Source: Bacteroidales bacterium (GTDB taxonomy: Bacteria > Bacteroidota > Bacteroidia > Bacteroidales > GCA-2748055). From it: a stretch of DNA of 64,000 bases. Shown piece after piece: positions 63,579 to 64,000 of the stretch. The stretch covers positions 124,001-188,000 of the forward strand of contig JACJXF010000001.1 of the NCBI GenBank assembly GCA_020636775.1, written 5' to 3'. How positions within the stretch are numbered: position 1 is the first letter of the stretch; every line of letters starts with the position of its first letter. The notes beneath the pieces were generated by a model that made no database searches, was not told the origin of the DNA, and saw nothing but the letters and a program-made list of their open reading frames with translations. Position numbers and translations under genes: made by a program.

Positions 63579-64000
63579 CAATAATGAAAGAACTAATTGA
63601 ATTGCTTCATTATCAATACTTTATAAACGCTGTATTAGCAGCCTTTCTGGCAGCTGTTTCCTGTGGTATTGTTGGAACTTATATTGTAACCCGAAGAATA
63701 GTATTTATCAGCGGAGGAATTACTCATACTTCTTTTGGAGGAATAGGAATTGCCTATTTTTTGGGCTTCAATCCGATTCTTGGAGCAGCTGTATTTGCCG
63801 TATTGTCAGGCCTGGGGATAGAATTCTTTTCCCGCAAGGGAAATATCCGGAATGATTCAGTCATTGCCATGATCTGGTCGCTTGGTATGGCCATAGGTAT
63901 TATTTTCATTTACCTGAGTCCGGGTTACGCGCCCAACCTGATGACCTATTTATTTGGCAGCATTCTAACAGTAAACCGTTTTGACCTGTTCAGCCTGCTG
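63575..64000 (+). CDS. znuB: Zinc ABC transporter permease (partial, cut by window end)
   Basis: The frame starts at ATG 63575 (overlapping the znuC stop; a second ATG at 63584 is also possible) and is open to the last base, 142 codons. The segments seen are LLHYQYFINAVLAAFLAAVS, GTYIVTRRIVFISGG and ITHTSFGGIGIAYFLGF, the ABC-3 permease pattern of several membrane helices. The C-terminus lies beyond the window. Confidence 0.9.
   Translation, partial: MTIMKELIELLHYQYFINAVLAAFLAAVSCGIVGTYIVTRRIVFISGGITHTSFGGIGIAYFLGFNPILGAAVFAVLSGLGIEFFSRKGNIRNDSVIAMIWSLGMAIGIIFIYLSPGYAPNLMTYLFGSILTVNRFDLFSLL

Noticed and set aside
1..64000. CRISPR array, prophage or insertion sequence
   Set aside because: No regularly spaced repeats, transposase or phage genes were seen. 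The only repeated blocks are coding modules and short local repeats.

Overview
The window looks like a chromosomal segment of a Bacteroidota (Bacteroidales-like) bacterium, probably free-living or anaerobic. The evidence is gene content: a type IX secretion (T9SS) C-terminal sorting domain with SprB-type repeats, a two-component-regulator propeller protein, DUF4139, DUF4369/TlpA lipoproteins, a eukaryote-like GT3 glycogen synthase fused to a phosphorylase, and a membrane pyrophosphatase. Several upstream regions carry the Bacteroidota promoter pattern TTG-N19/20-TAnnTTTG, and Shine-Dalgarno sequences are mostly weak. Apart from one toxin-antitoxin pair the region reads as stable core genome. 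There are no insertion sequences, CRISPR arrays, rRNAs or tRNAs that I can see.

Layout: 1-3.2 kb, rplU end-rpmA, then serS-DMT transporter-ruvC. 3.2-3.9 kb, a structured inverted-repeat element and a MazF-like toxin/antitoxin pair. 4-8.5 kb, HIT, greA, a membrane-anchored acidic protein, a degenerate Rieske-like lipoprotein, ahcY and ribF. 8.7-14.6 kb, a PiT phosphate transporter, an SLC13/TrkA-C permease, and an HlyD-TolC efflux pair. 14.7-25.8 kb, a glycogen locus: glgB on + converges with a four-gene - strand operon (debranching enzyme, GT4 synthase-like, GH57, synthase-phosphorylase fusion). 26-32 kb, two TlpA-type lipoproteins (one without active-site cysteines), lpxH, a DUF4139 protein and corA. 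32-37.6 kb, a Na+/H+ pyrophosphatase, comM and a DUF4190 lipoprotein. 37.8-48.7 kb, a propeller-SpoIIE phosphatase sensor convergent with a giant T9SS surface protein whose frame is broken by one stop codon. 49-58 kb, an E2-type acyltransferase, gmhA, a small membrane protein-mutL-rhomboid-rhomboid-EEP hydrolase run, a thioredoxin-like protein, a DHOD-like protein and a SPOR lipoprotein. 58-61 kb, two PPi-type phosphofructokinases. 61-64 kb, a Fur-family (Zur-like) repressor, yidD and znuA-znuC-znuB, the last cut by the window end.

Three functional groups stand out. Glycogen synthesis, branching, debranching and phosphorolysis are all encoded together. Two PPi-type phosphofructokinases and a PPi-driven ion pump point to pyrophosphate as an energy currency. 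The zinc operon appears to be controlled by one 7-5-7 palindrome that overlaps its promoter. The items most worth following up are the nonsense codon in the T9SS protein, the Zur-like operator with yidD inside the zinc operon, the synthase-phosphorylase fusion, and the structured element next to the toxin-antitoxin pair. I did not find a clearly new multi-gene system.
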